The translations under genes were made by a program, and so were the position numbers. Shown in pieces: positions 7,399 to 13,588 of a DNA stretch of 55,764 nt (the first letter of the stretch is position 1; each line of letters starts with the position of its first letter). The notes under the pieces are model-generated. The model did no database searches and was not told the origin of the DNA. It saw only the letters and a list, made by a program, of their open reading frames with translations. The stretch is from the IMG/VR virus record IMGVR_UViG_3300006927_000008, positions 1 through 55,764 of that record; one strand, given 5' to 3'. The DNA is from a virus.

Positions 7399-7897
7399 CG
7401 ATGTCCTCCTGTATAGTGAGTACCTTGATTCTCTTACGTGCATCAGTAGCTGACCAAATTCTACCACGGTCATGAAACACAATAGCGATATCGAGTTCTT
7501 CATGAAGCTCTTCACCACCAATGATGTTTTCAAAGTCTGGTAAGTCAACGGGATCTGCAGGACTCAGATTATAATCAGAGCCAAGAATCCTTACCTCTGG
7601 CTGAACCCATCTAAGAATCTGCTCGATCTCTCCATCTCGTTCATATACAATTACATCATCTACATTTTCATTCGCCAGCAACATCATCTGTCTTTCGACT
7701 ATACCAAACGCAGGACCTGATTTCATTGGTCTATCATTTTGGCGGGTGGTTTGTAATCCCGCGATGATAAAATCGCAGTGCGATGCTAGATCATCCAATA
7801 ATGTGATATATCCTGGATGCCATACATCGAACATGCCGAAGACCATCCCTGTACATATATTGTCTTCTCTAATACGTTCCAATGTCTCTGTTAACAT
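7385..7897 (-). CDS. Cytidylyltransferase-like nucleotidyltransferase
   Basis: 170 residues. GMFDVWHPGYITLLDDL near residue 22 matches the GxFDxxHxGH signature of the TagD/RfaE-type nucleotidyltransferases, with Tyr in place of the second His. SATDARKRI near the C-terminus occupies the place of the usual (I/S)STTxIKxRI motif. The family activates small molecules such as glycerol-3-phosphate or sugar phosphates with CTP or ATP. The substrate cannot be told. The stop/start overlap with the upstream gene is TGATG. Confidence 0.8.
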   Translation of the reverse strand: MLTETLERIREDNICTGMVFGMFDVWHPGYITLLDDLASHCDFIIAGLQTTRQNDRPMKSGPAFGIVERQMMLLANENVDDVIVYERDGEIEQILRWVQPEVRILGSDYNLSPADPVDLPDFENIIGGEELHEELDIAIVFHDRGRIWSATDARKRIKVLTIQEDIDGQE

Positions 7898-8184
7898 CAG
7901 ATGACCTTTCCTTCCATAAGTTCAGAGTGGAGTTGGTGTGTTTCAATCACCTCTACCACTTTGGGTGTAAACCTTACCAACTCTACGTCTTGTAAATACG
8001 CCATACTCTTTCGAGCATAATAACCAGTACCATTGTGCGACTCTATAATTTTGCGGTGCATGACGATATGTCTTTCAGCATTGACTTTTTTAGGGTAGAC
8101 CTTGGCATCATCAAAGTCTACCCATTCAGGATTCATACCACAATTCGAAAACTGTTTGGTAGTCCTATTCCTTATCATCCACAT
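7897..8184 (-). CDS. Hypothetical protein, 95 residues
   Basis: Begins MWMIRNRTTKQFSNCGM and contains the stretch WVDFDDAKVYPKKVNAERHI. Short phage proteins with this layout (a row-label-like N-terminus followed by a helix) are common, but I cannot name a family. It is coupled to the phosphoesterase upstream, whose stop overlaps its start. Confidence 0.65.
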   Translation of the reverse strand: MWMIRNRTTKQFSNCGMNPEWVDFDDAKVYPKKVNAERHIVMHRKIIESHNGTGYYARKSMAYLQDVELVRFTPKVVEVIETHQLHSELMEGKVI

Positions 8185-8864
8185 TAATGTATGATGCTCG
8201 TACTTAGTGGAATCTGTTTAATGATCTCATCTCTGATCGTATTTACATCAGCAGTATGATCTGCTATATCGATATGATCCAATTCATCCAAGCATACAAA
8301 CAGAGTATCATCTTTCATGATTGCCTTGGTATTATGGTGATGTCCAAAGATCCAAAGCTTTGGTGGTCTCTGAGCGTACAGCGCCTCAAGAAGCTTACCA
8401 GTTGAAGATGGCAACATCTTCCAATCATTCGCCATAAACATTTGCATAATCGAATGTGGGCAATCATGGCTAATAACCAACTGAGGCATCCTACGAACCC
8501 ATGCCGTATAAGCCTTATTCATTTGCTCAGTATTAAGCTCCTCTTCCCTCCACCAGCTTACTCCCTCTGTTCTATATTTCTTATCTACAGAAAGAGCTCC
8601 TCTAATGAAGAAGAATTCGAAGAGGCCTTTGCTGGGATCACCAAGATGTCTATGACCATAGTTACCCAATGCCTGAGTAGGCAGATGATCGTAATCATCG
8701 TGATTCCCTGGAATGAAAACATGGCTCAAGGGATTTACACTATGAATATGGAAGTACGTGTCCTTGAAACCCATGTCACCAATTTGGATGGAGTAGTCCG
8801 CATCCTTGATTAGCTCTTTGTATTGTCTGTGGTGACCATGAACGTCACCAATGATTCTTAGCAT
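8184..8864 (-). CDS. Calcineurin-like metallophosphoesterase
   Basis: 226 residues with all metal-site motifs in order: GDVHGH (residues 6-11), GDMGF, GNHDDYDH, SHDCPH and GHHHNTKA. Members hydrolyse phosphomonoesters or diesters with two metal ions; substrates range from protein phosphates to nucleotides and RNA ends. It is the first gene behind the promoter at 8897-8926, and GAGAAGACGAA precedes the ATG. A nucleic-acid-repair role beside RtcB and the tRNAs is possible but unproven. Confidence 0.9.
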   Translation of the reverse strand: MLRIIGDVHGHHRQYKELIKDADYSIQIGDMGFKDTYFHIHSVNPLSHVFIPGNHDDYDHLPTQALGNYGHRHLGDPSKGLFEFFFIRGALSVDKKYRTEGVSWWREEELNTEQMNKAYTAWVRRMPQLVISHDCPHSIMQMFMANDWKMLPSSTGKLLEALYAQRPPKLWIFGHHHNTKAIMKDDTLFVCLDELDHIDIADHTADVNTIRDEIIKQIPLSTSIIH

Positions 8865-8882
8865 TTCGTCTTCTCACTATTA

Positions 8883-8926
8883 GAGGGCCTATGATCAATA
8901 TAATCATAAGCCCTCGGGTTGTATAC
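8883..8926 (-). promoter_or_regulatory. Promoter inside a 13-bp inverted repeat
   Basis: GTATAC, 18 bp, TATATT (8897-8926). The spacer and -10 sit in a near-perfect palindrome (8883-8915): GAGGGCTTATGAT, a 7-base centre TATATTG, then ATCATAGGCCCTC. The palindrome could be an operator, or an RNA hairpin terminating the HD gene upstream; it lacks a U tract. Confidence 0.65.
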
Positions 8927-9363
8927 TACTGTACGAATTCTATTGCTTTTATGTATCGCTTTTTCAGGCTTGCTTTGCTTGAGAAGTCTCGCTTTCTGTC
9001 TTGTCTATCCAAATGGTCTTCGATATCTGCATGCTTGACCGCTTTGGCTAGTTTACCATGAGCTGCAGCTCTCTTTACGAAAGCGATGTAGTTTTCACCA
9101 GGCTTCTTTGTAACAGCTACAATAGCACCGATGATATCCTCAGGGAACCCTTCCTCCCTCAACTTCTCCACTGTCATCTCTGTGTCCTCAAGAATGTCAT
9201 GGAGCCAACCCACGATCTTTTCTTTTGGATTCGCCAGCTTCTTAACCACATCAGTAAGGTGGTATCTGAAATAATCATTGCCAACCTTGTCCGTTTGGCC
9301 TCGGTGATATTGCTTAGCTAGATCACGGGCCTTGTTGACAAGATTGGATTCTGTTAAAAGCAT
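8926..9363 (-). CDS. Small HD hydrolase resembling (p)ppGpp hydrolase
   Basis: 145 residues. The HD residues are visible: H of YFRYHLTDV (near 35), GWLHDILEDTEMT (HD and ED, near 53-65) and KHADIEDHLDR (D). LHD.xEDT plus a KxADxxxN-like segment is the pattern of the SpoT/MESH1 alarmone hydrolase branch, here with KHADIEDHLD. MESH1 enzymes are slightly longer. The likely activity is removal of a pyrophosphate from (p)ppGpp or NADPH-like substrates, which would blunt host stringent control. Specificity is inference. GGGAGACGTC precedes the ATG. Confidence 0.75.
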   Translation of the reverse strand: MLLTESNLVNKARDLAKQYHRGQTDKVGNDYFRYHLTDVVKKLANPKEKIVGWLHDILEDTEMTVEKLREEGFPEDIIGAIVAVTKKPGENYIAFVKRAAAHGKLAKAVKHADIEDHLDRQDRKRDFSSKASLKKRYIKAIEFVQ

Positions 9364-9416
9364 GACGTCTCCCTAGTTAGTGTACCAATCGTTTCTGATT
9401 CACCTCGCCGCAGTAA

Positions 9417-9495
9417 TGGTGGGCACAGCAGGACTCGAACCTGCGAATCTCCTCCTTGTAAAAGAGGCTCCATAGCCGCTAGGAATTATGCGCCC
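9417..9495 (-). tRNA. tRNA-Val (TAC)
   Basis: Acceptor GGGCGCA/TGTGCCC, anticodon loop TTTACAA, T arm GCAGG-TTCGAGT-CCTGC, A73 and encoded CCA. Lowest-coordinate tRNA of the array. Confidence 0.88.
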
Positions 9496-9508
9496 GAATT
9501 AAGAATTC

Positions 9509-9703
9509 TCATACTATCGTTGGGAAGGGCATTCCCACCTTTGGACATAGATCATTATATGCTTCATACAATCTATTTAACTCTTCCCTGATCAACATCA
9601 TTTCTGATTCAGTGAGCTGATAACCAAAGGACTTGTTTTTCGATTCATCATATGATCGAAACAATCTCTGTAGCTCTTCCACATTAGTCGATTTGTCTAC
9701 CAT
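9509..9703 (-). CDS. Hypothetical protein, 64 residues, in tRNA array
   Basis: Begins MVDKSTNVEELQRLFRSYDE; helical, acidic and basic residues mixed. AAAGGTTCTCA precedes the ATG, the same leader type used by other genes inside the tRNA array. Function unknown. Confidence 0.65.
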   Translation of the reverse strand: MVDKSTNVEELQRLFRSYDESKNKSFGYQLTESEMMLIREELNRLYEAYNDLCPKVGMPFPTIV

Positions 9704-9719
9704 TGAGAACCTTTCATTA

Positions 9720-9795
9720 TGGTGGCCCTGAAGGGAGTCGAACCCTTACTGAACACGTTTTGAGTGTGCTGCCTCTTCCATTGGGCTACAGGGCC
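9720..9795 (-). tRNA. tRNA-Leu (CAA), short variable loop
   Basis: Acceptor GGCCCTG/CAGGGCC, loop CTCAAAA, T arm AAGGG-TTCGACT-CCCTT, encoded CCA. The variable loop is only five bases, unlike normal bacterial tRNA-Leu. There is an A31-C39 mismatch. Confidence 0.75.
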
Positions 9796-9821
9796 ATGTA
9801 ATAACTATTCTGTTAGTAATA

Positions 9822-9898
9822 TGGTACACGCGATGGGAGTCGAACCCACATTAGCCTGACTGAGAATCAGGGGTCCTAGACCATTAGACGACGCGTGC
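9822..9898 (-). tRNA. tRNA-Glu (CTC)
   Basis: Acceptor GCACGCG/CGCGTGT, anticodon arm CCTGA-TTCTCAG-TCAGG, T arm GTGGG-TTCGACT-CCCAT, encoded CCA. Confidence 0.88.
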
Positions 9899-9904
9899 AT
9901 ATTA

Positions 9905-9981
9905 TGGTGGGCCCTCTGGGACTTGAACCCAGGACCAATCGATTATGAGTCGAACGCTCTAACCAGCTGAGCTAAAGGCCC
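9905..9981 (-). tRNA. tRNA with CAT anticodon (Ile2-like or Met)
   Basis: Acceptor GGGCCTT/AGGGCCC, loop CTCATAA, T arm CTGGG-TTCAAGT-CCCAG, CCA. The anticodon arm and following bases (CGACTCATAATCG, TTGGTC) resemble E. coli tRNA-Ile2, whose C34 becomes lysidine. Elongator Met cannot be excluded, since an Ile(TAT) gene is also present. Confidence 0.85.
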
Positions 9982-10095
9982 AGAATAATGATCGCTCTGA
10001 CCAGGTCGCTCGACGTTCGATATAGGAAGCCCTCCGGCACGTGCAGCCAAGCCTCCTTCAGTTCCCCTATTTGTCGCCCTCATTGCAGAGCAATA

Positions 10096-10172
10096 TGGCG
10101 GCCAATGAGGGATTCGAACCCCCAACCTACGGTTTCGAAGACCGTGGCTCTAGTCCATTGAGCTAATTGGCC
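10096..10172 (-). tRNA. tRNA-Arg (TCG)
   Basis: Acceptor GGCCAAT/ATTGGCC, arm ACGGT-CTTCGAA-ACCGT, T arm GGGGG-TTCGAAT-CCCTC, G73, CCA. The 114 bases between this gene and the CAT tRNA contain AAGGAGG and two short overlapping frames of uncertain status. Confidence 0.9.
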
Positions 10173-10175
10173 AAG

Positions 10176-10253
10176 TGGTGGGGCAGGTGGGATTTGAACC
10201 CACTATCACTCACTTATAAGACGAGCTCCTATACCAGAATTGGAATCTGCCCT
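10176..10253 (-). tRNA. tRNA-Ile (TAT)
   Basis: Acceptor AGGGCAG/CTGCCCC with an A1-C72 mismatch. Arm CTCGT-CTTATAA-GTGAG, T arm GTGGG-TTCAAAT-CCCAC, CCA. It reads the AUA codon. Confidence 0.78.
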
Positions 10254-10263
10254 ACATGTTCTA

Positions 10264-10339
10264 TGGTGGGGATGACGGGAGTCGAACCCGTAACACACAG
10301 ATTTTAAGTCTGCTGCCTCTTCCATTGGGCTACACCCCC
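10264..10339 (-). tRNA. tRNA-Leu (TAA), short variable loop
   Basis: Acceptor GGGGGTG/CATCCCC, arm GCAGA-CTTAAAA-TCTGT, variable loop GTGTT, T arm ACGGG-TTCGACT-CCCGT, CCA. It shares its D arm with the CAA and TAG Leu genes. Confidence 0.82.
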
Positions 10340-10340
10340 A

Positions 10341-10724
10341 TTATACTCGTGTCACCTTCTCTGTCTTATATATAGCACCAATGGTATCGAATTTGACAGA
10401 ACCTTGATATCTAATCAAAACAAGTACGTAATGTGAATCGATGCTGTGCCTTTTGAGCATATCGGCAAGCCACGGAGAAGTTTCAACCACCTTGTATGTC
10501 AAGCGATAATTACTAGACTCAGCCATTATAAATTCTTCACCAGGCTTCATATCCATAGCAGTAAGCGACTCTGGTTCTTGCTGTTCATATGAAAGTTCTG
10601 CTCCACATACGATACAAAAATTGTTTTTGCAGCCTTCGCAATAAGTCCTGCCACAACAAGAAACTTCTCTATACTTTATGGAACTTCCGTGTCTGTGTAA
10701 TGTACCAAGACCTTCATATATCAT
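10341..10724 (-). CDS. Zinc-ribbon protein within tRNA array
   Basis: 127 residues. A Cys cluster (SCCGRTYCEGCKNNFCIVCG, residues 22-41) forms a zinc-binding domain. The rest is a mixed alpha/beta segment ending FDTIGAIYKTEKVTRV. It begins MIYEGLGTLHRHG after AAAGGTTATGTC. Function unknown; a nucleic-acid-binding adaptor is possible. Confidence 0.72.
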   Translation of the reverse strand: MIYEGLGTLHRHGSSIKYREVSCCGRTYCEGCKNNFCIVCGAELSYEQQEPESLTAMDMKPGEEFIMAESSNYRLTYKVVETSPWLADMLKRHSIDSHYVLVLIRYQGSVKFDTIGAIYKTEKVTRV

Positions 10725-10743
10725 GACATAACCTTTTATGAAA

Positions 10744-10820
10744 TGGTAGGGGATGCTGGATTCGAACCAGCGACCACCGGTTTAGAAGACCGGTATTCTA
10801 GTCCACTGAATTAATCCCCC
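10744..10820 (-). tRNA. tRNA-Arg (TCT)
   Basis: Acceptor GGGGGAT/ATCCCCT, arm CCGGT-CTTCTAA-ACCGG, T arm GCTGG-TTCGAAT-CCAGC, encoded CCA. Confidence 0.88.
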
Positions 10821-10861
10821 AATATATTCTTCGTTGTATGCGAGGCTATAATGGACTTCCT

Positions 10862-10984
10862 TTATTTCCCATCCTTATGTATATCTATAATCCACAACGG
10901 TGTAAAAGTATACCAAAACCTGCTTGAGAACCATTGTTTAAGCCGCTTTACAGAGGCTCTAAGAGCATTGAATCTCTGCTCCAC
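10862..10984 (-). CDS. 40-residue basic ORF behind tRNA-Thr
   Basis: GTG-started frame: MEQRFNALRASVKRLKQWF, then SSRFWYTFTPLWIIDIHKDGK. Composition is strongly protein-like, with an amphipathic basic helix and an aromatic C-terminal half. It lies 13 bases after the CCA of the tRNA-Thr gene and has no Shine-Dalgarno, so translation might start near the processed RNA end. Unknown function. Confidence 0.42.
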   Translation of the reverse strand: MEQRFNALRASVKRLKQWFSSRFWYTFTPLWIIDIHKDGK

Positions 10985-10997
10985 ATGAATATATGGA

Positions 10998-11072
10998 TGG
11001 AGCCAGCAGTGGGATTCGAACCCACGATCTCCCGATTACGAAACAGGTGCTTTATCACTAAGCGATGCCGGC
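10998..11072 (-). tRNA. tRNA-Thr (CGT)
   Basis: Acceptor GCCGGCA/TGCTGGC, loop TTCGTAA, T arm GTGGG-TTCGAAT-CCCAC, T73 and CCA. The anticodon stem is weak (T-T and G-T pairs). Confidence 0.75.
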
Positions 11073-11079
11073 ATTAATA

Positions 11080-11172
11080 TGGAGGACCAGAAGGGAATCG
11101 AACCCTCAATGTGTCGTTAACTGTTGCTAGGTTAAAAGCCTAGTGCTGACAACCACTATCAGCGTCTGGTCC
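11080..11172 (-). tRNA. tRNA-Lys (TTT) with long variable arm
   Basis: Acceptor GGACCAG/CTGGTCC, arm CTAGG-CTTTTAA-CCTAG, T arm GAGGG-TTCGATT-CCCTT, T73, CCA. The variable region is 19 bases and the D loop is enlarged, both abnormal for tRNA-Lys. Confidence 0.7.
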
Positions 11173-11291
11173 ACAGTGATAAAGTCGCCAGCGCTGGTGC
11201 TTGTTATCCAGCTTTCGGCTCGGTGACGTCTGCAGTACGTCCAAGCAAGGCAGATCATAGTTCATCCTGAATCTGAAGTCACTGGCTATTA
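11173..11291. other. Gap between tRNAs, status unclear
   Basis: Two overlapping minus-strand frames (starting near 11241 and 11234) look partly coding and both run into the tRNA-Lys gene. The second has AGGA six bases before its ATG. Neither can be chosen with confidence. Confidence 0.25.
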
Positions 11292-11363
11292 TGGTTGCAG
11301 GACTGGGTTTCGATCCCAACGTCTCGGGGTTATGATTCCTGAGTGGTCGCCAGACCTCCTGCA
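11292..11363 (-). tRNA. tRNA-Met-like (CAT), atypical
   Basis: Acceptor TGCAGGA/TCCTGCA, loop ATCATAA, encoded CCA. The D arm is tiny (GGTC-TGG-CGACC), the anticodon stem is poorly paired, and the T loop is ATCGAAA (A54 and A60, as in eukaryotic initiators). Possibly a degenerate initiator. Confidence 0.5.
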
Positions 11364-11369
11364 TCAATT

Positions 11370-11501
11370 TTAGTATACCGAGAGTTCTCTGTTTCCACGT
11401 ACAGGGACCGCGGGTTGCACGTGACACAAGACCATTCCGCTTGCGGGCGGGAGAATGTAAGGGCGGTAATCGCATCTACATAGCTTCGAAACTACGATCA
11501 T
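11370..11501 (-). CDS. 43-residue ORF, low confidence
   Basis: Begins MIVVSKLCRCDYRPYILPP and ends VRGNRELSVY. It has protein-like composition, but only ACCGAG precedes the ATG. It fills the gap between the Met-like tRNA and the UGA-interrupted ORF. Confidence 0.3.
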   Translation of the reverse strand: MIVVSKLCRCDYRPYILPPASGMVLCHVQPAVPVRGNRELSVY

Positions 11502-11515
11502 CTCGGTAACATCAT

Positions 11516-11629
11516 TTACAAAAACAATGAAACAATAGATCCAATACTGAATGCAACTCCAGCACAAAGTGGGAGATATCAAACACCACAGAAATCATAG
11601 AATCTATCATTCAAACTATCTTGTTCCAC
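11516..11629 (-). pseudogene. Small membrane ORF with in-frame UGA
   Basis: A perfect AAGGAGG lies five bases before a GTG. The frame encodes MEQDSLNDRFYDFCGV, a TGA at 11579-11581, then YLPLCAGVAFSIGSIVSLFL and TAA. The second part is a typical membrane helix in the same frame. The gene is either broken, a 16-residue peptide, or read through. The first gene stop upstream (TAA of the 11640 gene) abuts the binding site. Confidence 0.4.
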
Positions 11630-11639
11630 TAGAGCCTCC

Positions 11640-11909
11640 TTACGGTTTAAACTTCTTCACGACTGTTGTCACGACCTCAGCTTCGTCAATGATATGAGGA
11701 TATAGATTTGCTGTATCCACAATGTCAAAAAGCTCAGCCATAATCTTCAAGTTCTCTTCATAAGTCCGTGTGGTCCATTGGTCCATAAACCATTTGATCT
11801 CTGCTTCATCACAACCACTCTGCTTCATAGCATTTCTGGCTGTGGCCATCAATACGAAAGCATTTCCATCAGGACCTGAAAGATCGATGATTAACTGAGG
11901 CTTATTCAT
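11640..11909 (-). CDS. Hypothetical protein, 89 residues
   Basis: Begins MNKPQLIIDLSGPDGNAFVL; a beta-alpha start followed by helices (NAMKQSGCDEAEIKWFMDQW). AAAGGTTACA precedes the ATG. Phage proteins with the SGPDGNAF-type start recur in large phages, but I do not know a function. Confidence 0.72.
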   Translation of the reverse strand: MNKPQLIIDLSGPDGNAFVLMATARNAMKQSGCDEAEIKWFMDQWTTRTYEENLKIMAELFDIVDTANLYPHIIDEAEVVTTVVKKFKP

Positions 11910-11927
11910 TGTAACCTTTCTTTGTTA

Positions 11928-12107
11928 TGGCGCAGTGGGGAGGAATCGAACCTATATCATTTCGCTATTACCTGTCGGCAATCCGCCATCGCAGGGGTCA
12001 TATGTATTTCTCTACTGACGGAAAGTAGATTCACATACGAACTGATATAAAATGATAGCCGACCTTCTCATAGATAATGAGGCGCTCTACCACTAAACTA
12101 CCACCGC
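11928..12107 (-). tRNA. Interrupted tRNA with 105-base insertion
   Basis: 5' half: acceptor GCGGTGG, D arm GTTT..GAGC, anticodon arm CTCA-TTATCTA-TGAG (position 34-36 ATC), variable loop AGGTC, then GG. 3' half: AGG-TTCGATT-CCTCC, acceptor CCACTGC, G73, CCA. Removing the 105 bases between GG and AGG restores a perfect GGAGG/CCTCC T stem. The insertion is closed by an 8-bp helix (TATCATTT/AAATGATA) and contains two more hairpins, CTACT/AGTAG and CCTG/CAGG. Amino-acid identity is uncertain (Asp by anticodon and G73). Confidence 0.6.
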
Positions 12108-12115
12108 ACAAAATA

Positions 12116-12193
12116 TGGTACACGTGAGGGGACTCGAACCCCCATCGACGAGAGTGAAAATCTCGCATCCTAGTCCAATTAGACGACACGTGC
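12116..12193 (-). tRNA. tRNA-Glu (TTC)
   Basis: Acceptor GCACGTG/CACGTGT, arm CGAGA-TTTTCAC-TCTCG, T arm GGGGG-TTCGAGT-CCCCT, CCA. A paralogue of the CTC gene at 9822. Confidence 0.88.
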
Positions 12194-12235
12194 ATATTAA
12201 CTAGCGAGGTTCAAAAGGTATCTCGAGATTTCCTC

Positions 12236-12305
12236 TATTCCCCCTTACCAACGACTTAATCCTTCAGGGATTCGAACCCTATTTTCCCCCTCACGGCAAC
12301 ATCCC
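12236..12305 (-). pseudogene. tRNA 3'-half relic
   Basis: A perfect T arm (TAGGG-TTCGAAT-CCCTG) is followed by AAGGATT with no matching 5' acceptor and no CCA. It looks like the remains of a truncated tRNA gene. Confidence 0.45.
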
Positions 12306-12310
12306 CATTA

Positions 12311-12387
12311 TGGTGGGCGCCAAGGGTAACGATCCCTTTATCTTCCGCGTATCAGACGGAGGCATTTACCATTTATGCTAGACGCCT
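12311..12387 (-). tRNA. tRNA-Ile (GAT)
   Basis: Acceptor AGGCGTC/GGCGCCC with A1-C72 mismatch. D arm GCAT-ATGC, arm TCCGT-CTGATAC-GCGGA, T arm AAGGG-ATCGTTA-CCCTT with a non-standard T loop, CCA. Confidence 0.72.
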
Positions 12388-12445
12388 ACAGTACTTTTTC
12401 TTGCCTTGCCAACCCCAACTCTCTGTCTTAGAACCTTTCATATTA

Positions 12446-12519
12446 TGGCGGAACCGAGGGGCCATGATCCCCCACCTACTCCCGTGACAGGGGAGTGCTC
12501 TACATTAAGCTACGATTCC
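12446..12519 (-). tRNA. tRNA-Asp (GTC)
   Basis: Acceptor GGAATCG/CGGTTCC, arm CTCCC-CTGTCAC-GGGAG, T stem GGGGG/CCCCT with the unusual loop ATCATGG, G73 (an Asp identity base), CCA. Confidence 0.75.
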
Positions 12520-12529
12520 ATTTTCTTTA

Positions 12530-12721
12530 TCAATTTACTGTATCGTCTCTATGTGTCGAGTCGATAGTCAAATCTCTTTTGCAATGTTGGTCATCAGTCT
12601 GCCGAAGAGCTATGGCAGTTCTGCCTCTTTTCAAAGTGTATGGTGTATAGTTACCACCATATTTTGACCAAGTGAATTTGTCTCCTTTATATGGGAGACG
12701 TTTAACTTCTACAGTATCCAT
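12530..12721 (-). CDS. Basic hypothetical protein, 63 residues
   Basis: Begins MDTVEVKRLPYKGDKFTWSK; beta-rich and basic, ending DSTHRDDTVN. AAGGAG precedes this ATG at ideal spacing, so I prefer it to the longer upstream start. The promoter at 12741-12770 is directly upstream. Unknown function. Confidence 0.7.
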   Translation of the reverse strand: MDTVEVKRLPYKGDKFTWSKYGGNYTPYTLKRGRTAIALRQTDDQHCKRDLTIDSTHRDDTVN

Positions 12722-12740
12722 GATTATTCTCCTTACAACT

Positions 12741-12770
12741 AATATAATCAATTTCTGGACAATTGTAAAC
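12741..12770 (-). promoter_or_regulatory. Phage promoter, 18-bp spacer class
   Basis: GTTTAC, 18 bp, TATATT, then TTGTAAGGAG leading into the 12530-12721 gene. It presumably also transcribes the tRNAs downstream. Confidence 0.75.
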
Positions 12771-13201
12771 TACTTTGCATCTTTTGTGCCATAGACGATA
12801 TGACCCATATAGATCTGGATGATGAAGAAGAATCCGGTTACGAACCAGCCGGCAGCGGCCATCAATGTAACAATGCCGATATCATAAGTTATGTCAACCC
12901 AACGTGGAACTGGGCGAGCGCAGGCCATTTTCCGAAACACCTCCAGTATCGCCTCTTTCTTCTTTTTGATATCATCTGTCTCATTAAATCCGGTAGTTTC
13001 TTCTTCTACCAGGTGGGCAATTAACTTCGCAAAACCTATCATACCACCAACGATGATGGATATGAAGATTGTCCACCAAGCATATAGCCAAGCTATATTG
13101 CTAGCCCAACCTATATCATATACTGTCCCTGCGACCATCGAGGCGGCGAATAATGTATTCATAACTACCCACCTGAAAGCTTTACCTTTTTTCTTAGCCA
13201 T
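12770..13201 (-). CDS. Four-helix membrane protein
   Basis: 143 residues. Basic N-terminus MAKKKGKAFRW, then hydrophobic segments at about 12-28, 36-60, 107-118 and 120-135, with a charged loop between helices 2 and 3 (EEETTGFNETDDIKKKKE). AAAGGTTGGA precedes the ATG. Unknown function; membrane localisation is clear. Confidence 0.78.
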   Translation of the reverse strand: MAKKKGKAFRWVVMNTLFAASMVAGTVYDIGWASNIAWLYAWWTIFISIIVGGMIGFAKLIAHLVEEETTGFNETDDIKKKKEAILEVFRKMACARPVPRWVDITYDIGIVTLMAAAGWFVTGFFFIIQIYMGHIVYGTKDAK

Positions 13202-13216
13202 TCCAACCTTTCTGTA

Positions 13217-13305
13217 TGGCGGAGAGCCAGGGAATTGAACCCTGTGTGCCTTTTACAACACGACAGTTTAGCAAACTGCTTAGCAGACCAAATGCAATGC
13301 TCTCC
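13217..13305 (-). tRNA. tRNA-Ser (GCT)
   Basis: Acceptor GGAGAGC/GCTCTCC, arm GCAGT-TTGCTAA-ACTGT, long variable arm typical of Ser, T loop TTCAATT, G73, CCA. Confidence 0.88.
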
Positions 13306-13312
13306 ATTATTA

Positions 13313-13403
13313 TGGCGGAGGCGTAGAGAATCGAACTCTAGACGCAGTGTTTGCTACGCAGCCGGGTTCAAACCGGTGTCCTCGTCCATGCCGGACCACC
13401 TCC
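13313..13403 (-). tRNA. tRNA-Ser (TGA)
   Basis: Acceptor GGAGGTG/CGCCTCC, loop TTTGAAC, long variable arm (TGCGTAGC..GCGT), T arm TAGAG-TTCGATT-CTCTA, G73, CCA. Confidence 0.87.
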
Positions 13404-13422
13404 ATTTACAATCTTTCTTAAA

Positions 13423-13497
13423 TGGCTCCTGCCCAGGGAGTCGAACCCCGAACCGGTCGGTTAACAGCCGACTGCTCTGCCATTGAGCTAGACAGGA
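13423..13497 (-). tRNA. tRNA-Asn (GTT)
   Basis: Acceptor TCCTGTC/GGCAGGA, arm GTCGG-CTGTTAA-CCGAC, T arm CGGGG-TTCGACT-CCCTG, G73, CCA. First of three genes with this anticodon. Confidence 0.9.
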
Positions 13498-13505
13498 TCA
13501 TGTAG

Positions 13506-13582
13506 TGGCTGGCCTCCAAGGATTCGAACCTTGAATCGACGCCTTCAGAGGACGTTGCATTAGCCGGTTATGCTAGAGGCCA
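13506..13582 (-). tRNA. tRNA-Gln (CTG)
   Basis: Acceptor TGGCCTC/GAGGCCA, arm ACGTC-CTCTGAA-GGCGT, T arm CAAGG-TTCGAAT-CCTTG, G73, CCA. Confidence 0.88.
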
Positions 13583-13588
13583 TCATTC

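Noticed and set aside
9943-10125. ORF of 60 residues
   Set aside because: It covers parts of two tRNA genes and has no binding site at its start.
12388-12445. 22-codon ORF starting MKGSKTESWGWQ between tRNA-Ile and tRNA-Asp
   Set aside because: It ends inside the tRNA-Ile gene, has no binding site and is too short to judge.
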